A stretch of DNA of 64,000 nt from Siderastrea radians (lineage: Eukaryota; Cnidaria; Anthozoa; Scleractinia; Rhizangiidae): positions 15,208,071-15,272,070 of the forward strand of contig OZ024892.1 in the NCBI GenBank assembly GCA_964017195.1. The letters are read 5' to 3'. Shown piece after piece: positions 34,637 through 46,237 of this stretch (within the stretch, counting starts at the first letter, position 1; every line of letters begins with the position of its first letter). The notes under the pieces are model-generated. The model ran no database searches. It had not been told where the DNA came from and saw nothing but the letters and a program-made list of their open reading frames with translations. The translations under genes and the position numbers were made by a program.

Positions 34637-35149
34637 GAACTGGCGATTCGCCACTTTGAACTGGCGATTCGCCACTTTGAACTGGCGACCGCCACTTTGA
34701 ACTGGCGATCGCCACTTTGAAATGGCGATCGCCACTTTGAACTGGCGATTCGCCACTTTGAACTGGCGATTCGCCACTTTGAACTGGCGACCGCCACTTT
34801 GAACTGGCGATCGCCACTTTGAACTGGCGATTCGCCACTTTGAACTGGCGATTCGCCACTTTGAACTGGCGACCGCCACTTTGAACTGGCGACCGCCACT
34901 TTGAACTGGCGATTCGCCACTTTGAACTGGCGATTCGCCACTTTGAACTGGCGATTCGCCACTTTGAACTGGCGATCGCTACTTTGAACTGACGATCTCC
35001 ACTTTGAACTGACAATTCGCTACTTTGAACTGGCGGTCTCCACTTTGAACTGACAATTCGCCACTTTGAACTGGTGATCGCCACTTTGAACCGGCGATGG
35101 GCCACCTTAACTGGCGATTGGCCACTTTGAACTGGCGATTCGCCACTTT
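34637..35149. repeat. Left subterminal array, ~25 units of 20/21 bp
   Basis: The unit is GAACTGGCGATTCGCCACTTT, alternating with GAACTGGCGATCGCCACTTT and GAACTGGCGACCGCCACTTT. The core GGCGA-(TT/T/C)-CGCC is palindromic; the variable spacer makes units 20 or 21 bp. Units are nearly identical on the outer side and more diverged on the inner side (from about 34975). It ends 60 bp before the transposase ATG. Confidence 0.97.
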
Positions 35150-35209
35150 CATAGCAGTCTCTACCGAGGGCTCTGGGTACGAGACAACTGCCGGCTCATT
35201 ACGAACAAT

Positions 35210-36481
35210 ATGGCTGCTTTCGCTTATTCATTGTTTTTCTTCCTGGCTATCTGTTTCTGTTTATCTCCGTGCACAGCAGTTTTACACGCGTATATTCCAG
35301 TAGTTCAGCAAAACGTTGGCCAGAGAGATGAGCTCATTGCAACCTATTTTCACCTTGGCTTTAATTATGTTGAAATTTTATCATTTTTGACGCTGAGCCA
35401 TGGAATACGCTTGAGCCTTCGACAGTTGAAAAGAATACTAAGAAATCAAGGTTTATTTCGACGAAGAAATTACAGCAACCCACAGGAGATCATAAGTGCA
35501 GTTGAAAGGGAACTTCGTGGAAGTGGAAGTTCCATTGGTTACCGATTAATGCACCAGCGACTCAGAAATGATTACGGACTTGTTGTTGATAAGGAGACCG
35601 TGCGCCTAACACTGAAAACCTTGGATCCTGAAGGTGTTGAGAGAAGATCTAAACAGCGACTGAAACGAAGAAAGTACTCTGCTAAAGGACCGAATTACAT
35701 CTGGCATATAGACGGATACGATAAACTCAAACCTTTTGGGTTTTGTATTCATGGGGCAATAGACGGCTATAGTCGCCGTGTTTTGTGGCTTGAAGCCAAC
35801 GTGACTAACAGTGACCCTAGAGTTATTGCGCAGTACTATTGCGACTGCATAAAACAAGTGCGAGGAGCTCCGAGGATTGTGCGTGCAGATCCAGGTACAG
35901 AAAACTGCAATGTTGCAGGAATCCAATGCTTTTTTAGACGGAATGGCTCTGATTCTTTCGCCGGCGAAAAGAGCTTTATGTATGGACGTTCAGTATCCAA
36001 TCAAAGGATAGAAGCTTGGTGGTCTTTCTTTCGCAAAACTGATTCTGATTGGTGGATCAAGCTTTTCAAGGACATTAGAGATGCGGGTATATATTGTGAC
36101 AGCAATCCTATTCATGTGGAATGCCTGAAATTCTGTTTCATGGAGTTAATCCAAGACGAACTCAAAAGAGTTGCAGAACATTGGAATCTTCACAGGATTA
36201 GGCCATGTACGAATTCCAACTCCCCAGCAGGACGCCCGGATGTTCTTTATTTTCTTCCTGAACTGGAAGAAACCATGGATTTCTCCATTCCCGTACCAAG
36301 TCATGAGATGGACTTAGCAATAGAGGAAGGCTGTGACTACGACATTGAGCAGCCAGCGTTGGGAGATTTCGTGGAGTTAGCACACCTAATCATGGATGAA
36401 GAGGGTCTCACAATGCCAGATGACGCAGAGGAGGCATTAAGCTTATATATAGATCTCGTATTCCATATTGAAAACATCTAA
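35210..36481 (+). CDS. DDE integrase-like transposase (423 aa), apparently intact
   Basis: A single uninterrupted exon. Residues about 36-85 contain a helix-turn-helix-like region (RDELIATYFHLGFN, LSLRQLKRILRNQGLF). The integrase core spans about 160-280 with the triad D168 (WHIDGYDKL), D227 (VRADPGTEN) and E268 (NQRIEAWW). A conserved tail block follows (LHRIRP, then AGRPDVLYFLPE at about 328-352), with an acidic C-terminus. It resembles integrase-core proteins seen in many copies in cnidarian and fish genomes; I suspect IS3EU. It would cut and join the transposon ends in the nucleus. Oddly, residues 1-30 are strongly hydrophobic, like a signal peptide (SLFFFLAICFCLSPC), which does not suit a nuclear enzyme; a downstream start or an unseen 5' exon is possible. 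The start chosen (ACAATATGG) is the first ATG in frame, 60 bp after the left array. Confidence 0.9.
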   Translation: MAAFAYSLFFFLAICFCLSPCTAVLHAYIPVVQQNVGQRDELIATYFHLGFNYVEILSFLTLSHGIRLSLRQLKRILRNQGLFRRRNYSNPQEIISAVERELRGSGSSIGYRLMHQRLRNDYGLVVDKETVRLTLKTLDPEGVERRSKQRLKRRKYSAKGPNYIWHIDGYDKLKPFGFCIHGAIDGYSRRVLWLEANVTNSDPRVIAQYYCDCIKQVRGAPRIVRADPGTENCNVAGIQCFFRRNGSDSFAGEKSFMYGRSVSNQRIEAWWSFFRKTDSDWWIKLFKDIRDAGIYCDSNPIHVECLKFCFMELIQDELKRVAEHWNLHRIRPCTNSNSPAGRPDVLYFLPELEETMDFSIPVPSHEMDLAIEEGCDYDIEQPALGDFVELAHLIMDEEGLTMPDDAEEALSLYIDLVFHIENI

Positions 36482-38308
36482 TAACTGATTAATCTGTAAA
36501 AAGAAAACAAGCTTTTTTAAACACGGCGTGGTTTGAATTGTTATTTAGAGATAGAGGCGTTTTCAAACACCGTTTTTATTACGAACAAGAAACAAGTTCA
36601 CATGATTTTAAAAAATGTAGCGTTATTTGGTTCATGTTCTGCTCGTTCCGTTGGATTGCCTTTGTCGTGAAATAGGACTGTAGAGAACAATGCTTCATTC
36701 TGGAATTAAAAGAAACTTCATTTTGTATATTTGGGGAGCACGAAATGTATTTTGAGTTTGGTTTGCTATATCTCAAGACCGTTCTATTCATTTTAAATCT
36801 CAAATACCTTCAATCTAAAGCACTCTAGAAGGGAAATTCTCGTAGTGGGGGAAGGGAGGAAGAAGAAGAAATTCTTCCCATATACATGTACCCTTGTCTG
36901 TAGGGATTTGCTTGGGGGCGCCTCGCATGGGTCTGCAAGTGCCGTTCACATTCCACACTTTTGGTTCTTTTCCCCGTTATTTCATATTTATTCCACTTAT
37001 TGCACTCGTCTAATTAAAGTTGTTAAAAGCTTGCGGGCTGCTAACTTCAGGGTGTAAAAATTGGACTGTGGAGTGTAAATTGTGAACTCCCCCTTCCTCC
37101 GACTTCCAACAATAAACTTTAGTACCGAGGGATCCGGAACTAGTCTGTCAACTGTGGTTTTGTGGACTGTGATGCGTTCATTGCGAATCACTGTTATGCG
37201 TTCACTGCGTTCACTGTGAAGTGCAACCCGGTGTGGACTGTTCCATATTTAGAGGCACCCTAACCTTGTGTTTATTCGGGATTGTCTGAGAGGATTGGGA
37301 CAAACGCAACGGTTGTGGAGCCCTCGTCGCTCCTTGTTATCCGATGAAACCGGAAGTGTTCTGAAATTAAGTGGAGTGAGTCAGCCCAAGGCAGTCAAGA
37401 TACCTGCCTTCTGGATGCTTAGCACAAAATATCTCGCAGTCTGGTAAATCATTCAACTATTTTCTTGGTTGGAAAAAAGGAATAGATCGACTAGAAATGA
37501 TCCCCTTCTTTTCTTTACCAGTGTCTTGATTTAGGGTGATTTTGCAGTTTTCCTACCAAAAGGGTTACCCTAAGTTAAGCATTTTAACCTAAAAAAAATC
37601 CCAAGGCGAAATCACACGTTTATGTTTTTCACTACCAACAGTTCCATCTTCGTTAAGATGTTTATTGTCTTTTATAAACATAAACAGTACTACATTATAA
37701 TGCTTGTACTCTTTACAAGGCTACATGAAAATAGGAAATGTCATCCTTTCTTAGCTAATCACACATTTTAGTAACCCTTCTTTTATTTCCAACAACACAA
37801 AATAACGATACCAGATGACCGCGAAACCTTAAATTTCACTCCTAACGGCTGTGGTCTAGTACTGGTTAATCTGGAGATGGCGAGAACAGCTCAGGCGTTC
37901 CCTTAGACAGGTAATTCAAACATTAAATGACCTAACAGAAATAAGAACAATAATTAAGAATCTGAAAAATTAACAATGCCTAAAAATGAACTTTTTTAAC
38001 CACTTGCTCAATGTGTTCAGAGTTTAATAGCAAGTAGAAAGAGGAACTCTTTCAAATTTCTGCCCAACGGATAACTAATCATCGACAGCCTTTGCATGAA
38101 GTTAATGTTACGTATAGATAGTTGGAGGCAGTTGATTTTACAAAGCAAATGTCCCACACAACGTAGCCAAGGATAATCCTAGAAACAAACACAACCTTTT
38201 AAAGTGATACTGCTTTAGTTTAATTCCCTTTACCGGAAAACGTTTTAACGTCAAGACAACTGAAGCAGTATCAGTGCGCCCTTTACAAGTCTACATCGGT
38301 GCCGCGAT
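36482..38308. other. Transposon interior between the two convergent genes
   Basis: Presumably contains the 3' ends of both transcripts. The part at about 37060-37400 is less AT-rich, with repeated TGTGGACTGT and GCGTTCACTG words, and may be an inserted fragment of another repeat. No ORF was recognised. Confidence 0.5.
38206..38272. repeat. Inverted repeat in the 3' flank of the HECT gene
   Basis: GATACTGCTTTAGTT and its reverse complement, with one mismatch, surround a 37-bp spacer. It is probably a tiny MITE or a structured 3' UTR element. Confidence 0.7.
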
Positions 38309-41300
38309 TTAAGCAGAGTGCATTTCGAATGCCTCGTCACTGAAAAGCACATTAGTAAATTCCTTTTTGAATTCACTCAAAGTTGAATAGCATACTGAAA
38401 TAATCAAGCATTTTGAGCAAGTTTGGGCTTTAGGAGTGCGTGCAAGACCTTCAGCTCGATTAAAGCAGACATTAATTGGACATAGAGACGCAGATGGTCT
38501 CCCAGTGACGAAACGTAGGAACCTTTGCAAGAGTTCTTGGTCCATGTTGGCCAAGAAATCTTTAAGATAGTAAAATGCAACTTCTTCTTCTGGTTTGAGA
38601 ACACCTTCTGTATGAAGACTCTCCAACACCCTCGGTATGGTCGGCTTCAGTGCCTCATATAAGCTGTCGAAATCTGATTGATTTAACTGGGACCACAGGT
38701 CTTCCATCTGATTCTTGGGGATCCCTTCCACCATCCACTGTAAGATACACAGAGGTCTCAGGACAAAAATGAATCGGGCGAGTTTAACAAGCTGATCTCT
38801 TAGGCGCTCTCCCAAAACAGGGGCAATCCTCATTTCAAATCTTGCAAATACAGAGAACAAGATATCCTCTTGCTCATCTGTGACGTCTTCTTTACCAGCT
38901 GCAGACATGACAATTGACATCACTTTCGCCTCCCTTTCGCTAACGTGGTTGAACAGGTCTCTTAAAAGGACGGGTTCTGGGACTCTCTGTGATCCTAAGA
39001 ATGCTCCCATAACGCTTGACTGACAAAATTGCACTGGGATGGCACCCGTGAGAATAAAGCCGTGTGAGAAGATTTTACCCATCGCCTCAAAGGTACTTTG
39101 TGACCCGTGCAAATTCGATGGCGATGCGAAAGGAACCTTGACTTCCTCCCCGTCGAAATACATGTCTAATGCTTGTTCCCAAAAGGCTGAGAAGAGGTCC
39201 TGGGTAAGGCCACCGAAGTCTTCGCCTTGTTCGTCTGTAAATGTAACTTTTATGGTAGAGGATGCCACGTCGTCTTTGCTATAGTATCTCAAAAGGTCTG
39301 CAAGCACATGGCGTCGAGAAACTTTGATTGGTTCGTCACTAGCCAGTTCAGAATAAAGTTTCTGACGTAAATCTGAAAAAATAGAGATAGAGAAAAGAGT
39401 AAACAATTTTATTTCTGAGTCGAGGTATTTAGCTTCTGGTTTGCGACTAGCAGTTAAACATTTCTTCTCGGGAAGAAAACACTTTCAAGGAAACAATTCA
39501 TATAAACGGACGGGCTTTTTTTAAGGGGGGGGGCTGTTTTCGTTTGCTTGTTGTCTCACTTCCTTTTGAGGCTTTATTGGCCTCTTAATGGTCTTCCTCC
39601 ACTCTTCCGGCTCAACGTCGAGGAGTGTGAATTTTTTCAAAGAGTAAATAGGTGGGAAAGAAAAGGAAATAAAATTTGTCCTACGAATTGGTGTTAACGA
39701 TTATGACGCTACAAGTGATACAAGGACCTTTAACTCCTCTGGGCCATTTTTAGCATGTAGGAGTCAACGACTTATTACATTCTAACCACTCATATACCTT
39801 CCATCTTGCGGCTGGGAAGCTCATGTGTTGGGGGAGTCATTAGGCTTGCTCTCCACTGTCTTGCACGCTGCCATTATGAAAAACACAAAGAGGTAAACAC
39901 GTTGAAATATCCACTGTATTATATAAAAGCATGAAATTATAATGATGGGTAGAATGCAAAGTTCTTTCGGAGACAAATGGCACTTAAATAATCTAAGTGG
40001 TTTACCGTTAGAGCTATGTTTCCGACAAAAAAGGAGGGTTGGTTTCTTTTCGTTTCTTTTTTTGTCCTTTTTTTCACTTTTACTTATTCTTACTGGTTAA
40101 AAAAGCAAGAAGAAGACGCCATGACAGAGGAATGTTTCAAGGAGATGTGAGAAAACACCTGAGCTTTGTTTAGTGGACTGAAAAGAACAGCAACATTCTA
40201 ATAAATTAAAGGAGCTGTGTCACGAAATTTAGCCAAATTCAGCCATTAGGTCTTGGCCTCCAAATTGAGCGAGGCATAAAAACAACACCTTAAAACATTG
40301 ACGAAAGGTTTAAATAACACAGCAAACACAAAAGAAGGCACGGATGGGCCAAATTAAAGATGATTAACACGGATTGTAATTGGGGTTTTTGAAAAACTGT
40401 TAGGCTGAACACTTTTCAAAGTTTATCTCTGTTGTTTGTGAATCTAAATGTAACGCTCGGGATACATATTTGTTTGTCACGTTAAGCAGTGATTTTGTCA
40501 TTGACAAGTAATTTCTTCGCTAACGTTAGTTTTCATAGCAAGTAAGGGCGAGTAGTTGAAGAACTAAACAAATTGGACTGGACTGCCGTGACACAGCCCC
40601 TTTAAGGTATGCCATTAAATCGTCCAAAGAAAGACACTGCTACAACCTGTATATATTTCAAGTATTTAAACAAAATAGTTCCTTATGGTATTGCTCCAAC
40701 AGATTATTTTATCAGATGGTGAGTGGGCAACCCCAAATTATGTGATTGAAATTAGGGTAAAAGGCCATAAATATCTAGTAAGTGTTGAAAGAAACACCTG
40801 TATTCCTTCGTTTGAAGTTGTGAACTGCAGTTTATTGCACCATAATTACATACCTCTTCCAGAGACACCTGTTGTCCTGAGAATGAGTTGTCAGAGTCAG
40901 AATGCTCCCTTTCAGAGTCACTAAAAGACACAATGATGACAGGCTGAGTGAAAGTGAAGGGGACCTAAATGCTAAAAAATAAGAATGCCTGATTTCATCA
41001 CTTGGTTTGTCCTATTAGACCTTAACCAGGGGTCAATTTAATAAAACATTTACAAGTGCAATTTACAAGTACTGCTATTGTCTCAGAGGTTGAAAACAAT
41101 GGCTACACTTGTAAATGTTTTATTAAATTGGCTCCAGTTACAAAAGCATAATTCCAAGCTTCAGTTACAACTATAAGGAAATAAGATCGGAATTGAGCTG
41201 TCCTCGTGTAACATGTCCAAGCTTACTGACAATATTTACTACCAATTAAATTATATGTCAAACATATCTCCAGGTTTAATCTAAATAGATCATTTCTAAG

Positions 41301-44300
41301 TCACTTATATCAACATTATTATAAATTTACTACCCCCAAATCCTCCAATAATGAGCTTGACTGCAGCAAAATGACCATCCCAATTGTAAGAAAGTTACAT
41401 GACATGAACACAAAATTGTCATTAAGTGGGTAAAGATTTGTTAAGAGTTCCCTATTTATTTTTACCTTCTTATTTGAGAATTATTAATTATTATGCATAC
41501 ATGTAGGTCCTGTAAAATCTAAAAGGAAATTACAGACCTAACAAGATGCACAATGTATATATAGATATAGATGCAGAGTCAAGGAACAAATGAAGAACAT
41601 AACCAGTTACCTTGAGTCCGATACCATCATAAAGTTTGACGGTGGCTTGTCTTGGACTTCAAAAAGTGCCACAGGAGAGGCTGGTAAATCTTCTGTCCTT
41701 CCACCGTCTTGCTTTCCAGAAACTGCAAAGCCTTTAAATGTCACCTCCGGATCATCACTTATGGCAACTGGTTGGCTGCGCTCCACTGCATGTACAAGTC
41801 TGTGCTCCATTACAGTCACAGAGTCAGTTGGAGGGATGTACTCATTTTGGTCTTCAAAATAAAGTACAAACCATGGCATCGGCTGCAACCTGCCCACCCA
41901 ATCATAAACCGCGATTGCTTTCTCTTCCTTTGTGAATTTCCTAGTATGTAGCTGCTTGGCATGATCCTCAAATGTAACAATGACAGCAGATTCATCACCT
42001 GCCCCATGGGGAACGTTTACTGGCTTGCCTGTTTCTAGTCTGGAAGGTGCCTTGATTTCTTTGTCTTTCTCACTGTTGTCATCTGAAAATGTTGCTTTCA
42101 TCAAATCCTCTTCTCCACTGTCATCCCCAGATGATGATGTCCTTGGTCTCTTTATTTCACCAACTGGATCCTTTAGCATTGACATCAAATAGAGTCTTGC
42201 CTTCTTCAGTTTGGTGGCTTCAAAGTATCTTGCCAAAGTGAAGTCCTTTGTAGAGCCATCTGCATAGGTGATGTCAGATATTTTTTCACACCTGAAGTTT
42301 CCTAAGTCAAACTCCATGTGTTCAGCAGCTCCAAATTTGGAAGATCCTCCCACAAAGAACATTCCAGTGGCGTAGTCAATAATGTCCTCTTTTGCGCTGT
42401 CATGGGGGAGTTCGACATCACGTGTCCCACCCCCATCTGGTGTTCGCACCATGACGTACTTTCCCTTTTCAGCACGAAAATGTAGCCAACCAAGTATGAA
42501 TTTCCTTGTTTTAATTTTACCTTCAACAGCCTTAGAACTGGAACCAAGAAGAGAAATTTTCTTCCTACGTTTGTTGAGTAACTGCTGCAGTAACTTGTTC
42601 CTCAGTGGCTCCTTTTCCACGACTGACTTGCAGTTGATTTTCTTCTCACAAAAAGCCTTCAAGGCATATAAATCGCCTTTTGCTGTTAGGCCGAATAATT
42701 CTTGCAATGCAGTATCACTTGCATACATCACAGCCACACCATCCATCTGCAAAAAACAGTAAGTACAAGTGCTCAGCAAAAATACAGTAGGCTACTAAAA
42801 GTAAGTGGAAGAAAGAAGACCAAAAGCTCAAACATCTTACAACAACAACAACAACAATAATAATAATAATATTAACAATAATTAACATGTTTACAACAAT
42901 AATAGAAAATTTTTGTTCTCCATATCCCCACATTTACAGCTAAAACCAAGTACACCATGAGAGGTAGTACAATATATCTGCAGTAAGACAGATCTTGAGG
43001 GATTCCTTTGAACACATAAGTTGCCTGCCAACGCAACCTCCCACTTCTCACCCCCAAACCAAATATATAGATATGGCCAATTTCAATTTGCTGGTGTGTG
43101 GACTAGAAAATCTTAGCTTGTTACACAACACATGTGCAGCATTCCATTTTATTGACAATAAAACTTCACATAAGAAACATCTGCAACCAAGCACTTTTTA
43201 ATTGTAGAGGAAAAAGATATCCTGAAAACATATGTTCAAATTTCCTTTCCCGACAGATAATGTATTTCTCCAAACAATGCAAATATTTTGAAAATTAACA
43301 GCTGCAAATAAACTAAGTCTAATTTGTGTATTGAAAGATTTGCTATATTGGATTTCAATGTGCAAATATTTGTGTTTTCATACTAGCTTTTGCATCTGTA
43401 AATTGCAAACTCTTCAGCTATGGAAATTTCCAAGGAATTCCACAACAAAGTGTCTTATGGAGAATGTGACACAATAGCTTTAGTGTGCCATTCCAAGCAA
43501 ACAAAACATGTAATCTTTCAACCAAATAATCACAAATACGTTTACCACTTCAGCTAAAGCCTCTCAACAATCTGTGAGGGAAAGGGGTGTGATATGATAC
43601 CAGACGACTTCAATTGAAGGGTCCCATGGAAAAAGGACGTGAGTGACAATTTGGCCAAAAGTCAAATTAACCCAACTTAGCTCTACTTTGGCATGAAGGA
43701 TGCAAGAAACAAGGTTCCTTCTTATTTCTTTTCCTGAAAGCTGAAGAATTGCATGTAGCCTATTATTTTTTTACTAATACTGAAATTATTTAACCTATGC
43801 ATGAGTGATTTCTATTTTTTCAATTTAAACAGAGAACAAAAAAATCACGTATGCATTGGTTGAATAAGTTCAGGTTTAGCAAGGAGTAATAAGCTAATAA
43901 TATTATTCTTCGAATTAAAGCTTTCTGAGGAAGAAAAAAACATGGAAATCCTGCCCATGGCATTCTTTTTTTTAGCGACTGTAAAGCAAGTGAACATAGG
44001 CACTAGAACTTCTGTCTTCTTGGAATTCAAATTGAAGTTTTTTCTAGTCACTGCCCATGACCATGAAATATTCTTGAAGTGTTATTTACAGTATGTACAG
44101 TTTTGTATTTTTAGGTAAATTATAATACAAAAAGAGATGGTCAAATGATTTTGTAAAAACTGGATACACCAAAATGTGGTTAATGCTTAAGCACTGTTGG
44201 ATTGATAACTACTTCAGCAAAATATATTGTGTCGATGAAGCTTCTCTATACCTTCTCCTGGAGAAAAGTATCAATAACACTCTTATCGACGCCTCTCGTT

Positions 44301-44888
44301 GCAAGGAATTCGCAAACCTGGTGGAAGTAAAATAGTAGTGATGAGAACGGGTACTTGCATTGTGTATAGGAATGATATTAAAACAGAAATACTGCAAACT
44401 TAAGAAATGACTTGTAAATCATTTTAAAATAAAATAATAAGCTTACTTCTCGAGCTTAACGACCTTTATAGCTTTTTTATGTCTAGAACGTAAAGCATTA
44501 AGTTAAACTGTGCCTCTGATATAGGCCTCAGTTGGAATATGCCTCTGTAGTTTGCATGCTATCCCTACACAGTTTAATCGTGTACATTTATGCAAACTGG
44601 TTACTATGCTGTTTAAAATTGTTAAAATTGTTAAAATGCTAACATGCACTTTTCCTTTATACAGATGGAGAGTGAGTTTCCAAAACAACCTAGTCCCGTC
44701 TCAGCGCGACTCGGGAACCTTGTATCCAACTGAGTTTGCGATTCTTTCGGAGAGATGACACCGATAGGTCTCGAGATAAGTATTTTTAAACTGCATTCAA
44801 GAATAAATTTAACGAGACATACCTCATCCACGGTCACAGTTGCAGAGGTCGACGACGAACCTGAAGCTGATGACTCCTTCGACGCCAT
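38309..44888 (-). CDS. Transposon-borne SAM / UBX-like / HECT E3 ubiquitin ligase, six exons (~825 aa)
   Basis: Exons inferred from splice sites: 44888-44823, 44317-44252, 42746-41625, 40943-40854, 39867-39798 and 39372-38309. All acceptors end AG and all donors start GT (GTATGT, GTATAG, GTATCG, GTATGT, GTATAT); phases are 0,0,0,0,1 and the frame is open to TAA at 38309. Residues about 22-80 look like a SAM domain split over exons 1-3 (VCEFLATRGVDKSVI; LQELFGLTAKGDLYALK). Residues about 120-235 form an unnamed region with a GGGTR motif. Residues about 298-368 resemble a UBX/ubiquitin fold (TRKF, AVYDWVGRLQPMPWFVLYF). About 472-825 is the HECT domain, with the predicted thioester Cys790 in AQTCSKC. 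HECT enzymes transfer ubiquitin via this Cys. The ATG lies 62 bp from the right array, mirroring the transposase. The exon 3 donor is the weakest call: an alternative at 41610 would break the phase. Confidence 0.85.
40210..40601. mobile_element. piggyBac-like MITE in intron 4 of the HECT gene
   Basis: Ends AGGAGCTGTGTCACG and, inverted, AGGGGCTGTGTCACG, both flanked by TTAA (40206-40209 and 40602-40605). 392 bp, non-coding. It lies between exons 4 and 5, so it does not disrupt the coding sequence. Confidence 0.85.
41029..41134. mobile_element. ~106-bp hairpin MITE in intron 3 of the HECT gene
   Basis: GG(G/A)G(T/C)CAATTTAATAAAAC at both ends as inverted repeats, continuing through CATTTACAAGTG. 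No clear target duplication. Confidence 0.75.
42841..42871. repeat. AAC/AAT microsatellite
   Basis: (AAC)n passing into (AAT)n, about 31 bp, in intron 2 of the HECT gene. Confidence 0.9.
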
Positions 44889-44950
44889 GATTCAAACTGC
44901 GCCAGCAATAACCGCTGTCAGCAGCATATTCGAATAGTTCCAGTCCCCTA

Positions 44951-45543
44951 TTCAAATCGCCAGTTCGAAGTGGCGAAATCGCCAGTTCAAAGTGGCGATC
45001 ACCAGTTTAAAGTGGCGAATCGCCAGTTCAAAGTGGCGAATCGCCAGTTCAGAGTGGCGAATCGCCAGTTCAGAGTGTCGATCGCCTGTTCAAAGTGTCG
45101 ATCGCCAGTTCAAAGTGGCGCATCGCCAGTTCAAAGTGGCGAATCGCCAGTTCAAAGTGGCGAATCGCCATTTCAAAGTGGCGATCGCCAGTTCAAAGTG
45201 GCGGATCGCCATTTCAAAGTGGCGATCGCCAGTTCAAAGTGGCGGTCGCCAGTTCAGAGTGGCGAATCGCCATTTCAAAGTGGCGAATCGCCAGTTCAAA
45301 GTGGCGAATCGCCATTTCAAAGTGGCGATCGCCAGTTCAAAGTGGCGGTCGCCAGTTCAAAGTGGCGAATCGCCAGTTCAGAGTGGCGAATCGCCAGTTC
45401 AGTGTTGATCGCCTGTTCAAAGTGTCGATCGCCAGTTCAAAGTGGCGAATCGCCAGTTCAAAGTGGCGAATCGCCAATTCAAAGTGGCGATCGCCAGTTC
45501 AAAGTGGCGAATCAACAGTTTAAAGTGGCGATCGCCAGTTCAA
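44951..45543. repeat. Right subterminal array, ~29 units of 20/21 bp
   Basis: The inverted counterpart of the left array; the unit is GCCAGTTCAAAGTGGCGAATC with GATCGCC and GGTCGCC variants. It carries its own variants (CCATTTCAAAG, CAGTTCAGAG, GTGTCG) and differs in unit order and number from the left array. It begins 62 bp from the HECT gene ATG. Confidence 0.97.
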
Positions 45544-45588
45544 ATAAAGTAGCATATACCATGGCCCTTAATGGGCACCGTAGGTACG

Positions 45589-46237
45589 CTTAGCGGCGCG
45601 AAAGATTTCGCTCGATTTATTTCACTTAAATAAGGAACAACGGCAAAGCACAGTCCATCAGTCACATTATTAATGAACCGACATTCACCTGTTCAAAAGT
45701 CTTCATTGGAAAAACACATTATGTTTGTAAAAATAGTTCCATTCATTACGCTGAAGTCGATATCACATTTTAAAACTTCGAAGTAAACCAAAGAAGTCTG
45801 AAGGAAACTAAAATTCCGCGATCTGAAAGAAATTCGACACGTCAATTCTAACCTGAGTAAACACAAATCTGCCGTATGCAAATTTAGTACGATTTGCATG
45901 AATGACATTTTGTAACGCAATGCATGAGCAGTTCTCTAAGCCGTCAAAACAGCAAGCCCCAGGCAGCAAGCTGTGTCGAAAGGCGAATGTGTAGTTGAAA
46001 TCATATGTTTATGCTATTTCTTCGAGTATTCCTTTTTTGCTGGGAAATTAAAGTGGTAAAGATGCAGGGATTCTTGACGAGTTCACCCACGAGATGGCAT
46101 GACTTCCTGCACGTGAAAGTCTTGTCTTGTCTTGCCTGTCAAAGAAGAGTTCGCGCAGTTTGCCACAATTATAGCTTTTGGACTTTTTTGTTTCTATTTC
46201 TTTGATGGAATAAAAAACTGAATTGAGTCAGTTCTGA
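45589..46237. other. Outer-element sequence between inner insertions, no gene recognised
   Basis: Sequence between the 11-kb transposon and the 2.4-kb element. No motif was recognised in the open frames. Confidence 0.45.

Larger units (their letters stand above)
34593..45582. mobile_element. 11-kb DNA transposon with array-type inverted repeats, transposase and HECT ligase gene
   Basis: The exact direct repeat GGTACG flanks it (34587-34592 and 45583-45588). The inverted ends share about 49 identical bp starting GGTGCCCATTAAGGGCCATG, preceded by TACTAT at the left and TAC at the right, so the left tip may carry 3 extra bases. Behind the tips both sides run into inverted arrays of a 20/21-bp palindromic unit (34637-35149 and 44951-45543). 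Inside are an intact DDE integrase-like transposase (plus) and a six-exon SAM/UBX-like/HECT gene (minus), both reading inward. The transposase type and the 6-bp duplication make me suspect the IS3EU superfamily, which I cannot confirm. Near-identity of the tips and an intact transposase suggest recent activity. Confidence 0.9.

Noticed and set aside
41605..41610. Alternative exon 3 donor (AAG/GTAACT) of the HECT gene
   Set aside because: It would leave two bases over and put exon 4 in a frame inconsistent with exons 5 and 6. The donor at 41624 keeps phase 0 throughout.
34620..45545. Repeat arrays as CRISPR arrays
   Set aside because: Units abut one another with no unique spacers, the core is palindromic, the two arrays are inverted relative to each other, and the surroundings are clearly eukaryotic.
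34513..45593. Long open frames through the 20/21-bp arrays (for example 34626-35105 minus and 44970-45593 plus)
   Set aside because: A mostly 21-bp period keeps all frames open and gives a repetitive peptide in several frames at once. This is an artefact of the array, not a protein gene.
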